5,471 bases of DNA from an uncultured Clostridia bacterium. GTDB taxonomy: Bacteria > Bacillota > Clostridia > Oscillospirales > CAG-272. Below, in pieces: positions 4,821 through 5,471 of the stretch. The stretch covers positions 1-5,471 of the forward strand of contig CAMOHW010000068.1 in assembly GCA_946615525.1 (NCBI GenBank), given 5' to 3'. The position numbers were made by a program, and so were the translations under genes. The notes under the pieces were generated by a model. That model did not search any database. It worked only from the letters and a program-made list of their open reading frames with translations, and was not told where the DNA came from. Each line of letters opens with the position of its first letter. The stretch's first letter is position 1.

Positions 4821-5453
4821 ATGGAATACGCCAAGTTTGAAGAACTGCTCCGCGCAAAAGAGGTCACCGTTTACCAAATCTCCAAGGCGACGGGCATTGC
4901 CGCCTCCACCTTTACCGACTGGAAGAACGGCCGCAGTATGCCAAAAGCCGACAAACTCTCCCGCATTGCGGCGTTTTTCGGCGTTGGCTTGGATGAACTT
5001 TTGGGCACCGAGAGCGGCAACCGCACTCTGGAAACCTCCTACCAAACCGCCCGTGCGCGCAAAATGGTGCCGGTCATCGGCGTCATCCGCGCCGGAAGCC
5101 CTATTGTCACCGACGAAACGCTGATCGGCTACGAGTTTGCCGACGTGGAGGATACCGAGGACTATTTCTACCTGGAGGTTTGCGGCGACAGTATGAAAAA
5201 CTGCGGCATTGTTGCCGGAACCTATGTCCTTTTCCGCAAGCAGCAGTATGCCGAGAACGGCGAGATCGTTGCCTGCCTGGTGGACGGTGAAAGCGCCACC
5301 GTCAAGCGCTTTTTCTATGATAAAAAGGCGCGCCGCATCTCCCTCTCGCCCGAAAACGACGATTACTCCCCCATCCTCCTCTCACCCGAGGACTTTGAAA
5401 CCGGAAAAGCCCGCATCCTCGGCGTTGCCGTAGAGGCAAAGACGAGATTTTGA
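4821..5453 (+). CDS. XRE-family HTH plus peptidase S24 (CI/LexA-like) self-cleaving repressor
   Basis: The 210-aa product has an N-terminal Cro/CI-type helix-turn-helix (about residues 5-62; QISKATGIAASTFTDWKNG at 19-37, ending in GVGLDELLG). A short linker leads to a C-terminal S24 domain (about 84-205). All self-cleavage elements are visible: the Ala91-Gly92 scissile bond in GVIRAGSP, nucleophile Ser124 in CGDSM, and general base Lys162 in SATVKRF. The Ser-Lys spacing of 38 is close to that of LexA and lambda CI. Family knowledge: such repressors bind operators as dimers and are inactivated by RecA-stimulated autocleavage after DNA damage. The N-terminal XRE domain, rather than a winged LexA domain, points to a phage or mobile-element repressor rather than the housekeeping LexA. 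AAAGGAGG (4804-4811) lies nine bases before ATG4821. It is divergent from the zinc-ribbon operon and probably controls it and itself through the palindrome at 4638-4658. Confidence 0.93.
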   Translation: MEYAKFEELLRAKEVTVYQISKATGIAASTFTDWKNGRSMPKADKLSRIAAFFGVGLDELLGTESGNRTLETSYQTARARKMVPVIGVIRAGSPIVTDETLIGYEFADVEDTEDYFYLEVCGDSMKNCGIVAGTYVLFRKQQYAENGEIVACLVDGESATVKRFFYDKKARRISLSPENDDYSPILLSPEDFETGKARILGVAVEAKTRF

Positions 5454-5471
5454 GGAAGGGGATGATAGGTC
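5454..5471 (+). other. Possible start of a downstream gene at the right edge
   Basis: Directly after the repressor stop, the purine-rich GAGGAAGGGG (5452-5461) precedes ATG at 5462, followed by only two further codons. It may be the ribosome binding site and start of a co-transcribed gene, but too little is present to judge. Confidence 0.3.

Noticed and set aside
4753..5124. 123-codon plus-strand frame overlapping the repressor start
   Set aside because: It is an alternate frame of the clearly coding XRE-S24 gene, Pro/Arg/Ala-rich and without a recognisable domain.

Overview
The window looks like chromosomal DNA from a Clostridia-type Bacillota, possibly a gut Oscillospirales or Christensenellales relative; that placement is inference. 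The evidence is sigma-A-type promoters with TTGACA/TATAAT boxes, strong purine-rich ribosome binding sites, Rho-independent terminators, and several protein types familiar from Clostridia: a tiny Cys-rich membrane peptide, an MCxxC zinc-ribbon protein, and an uncharacterised 'VVYRYRKSYLAKL' cytosolic domain. No rRNA, tRNA, CRISPR array or insertion sequence was seen.

Left part (1-976). A HAD-family phosphatase gene on the minus strand runs off the left edge, so only its first 125 codons are present, with its own promoter. Upstream lies a 31-codon minus-strand gene for a Cys-rich single-span membrane peptide, insulated by a terminator. A 326-base divergent intergenic region follows. It contains a consensus extended -10 promoter firing rightward and at least two potential hairpins.

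Centre (977-3630). One large gene on the plus strand encodes an 867-aa type I membrane protein. It has a signal peptide, a beta-rich ectodomain starting with an MBG/Ig-like fold, one transmembrane helix, and a cytosolic tail. The tail consists of two Pro/Glu/Ala-rich linkers, each followed by a copy of the same ~184-residue domain (about 93% identical). The promoter and the codon bias (no TTA, CTA or TCA codon) suggest strong expression. A strong hairpin terminator closes it and probably also serves the convergent gene on the other side.

Right part (3631-5471). This is a compact regulatory module of a phage or mobile-element type. A plus-strand XRE-S24 (CI/LexA-like) self-cleaving repressor is divergent from a minus-strand pair: a 97-aa Cys-rich zinc-ribbon protein and an 11-bp-overlapping sigma-70 region-4-like (ArpU/RinA-type) regulator. 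Between them, two good promoters point at each other, and a 21-bp palindrome covers one -10 box and both predicted start sites. This arrangement could act as a damage-sensitive switch. The module's arrangement and the duplicated-domain membrane protein are the two items most worth following up.
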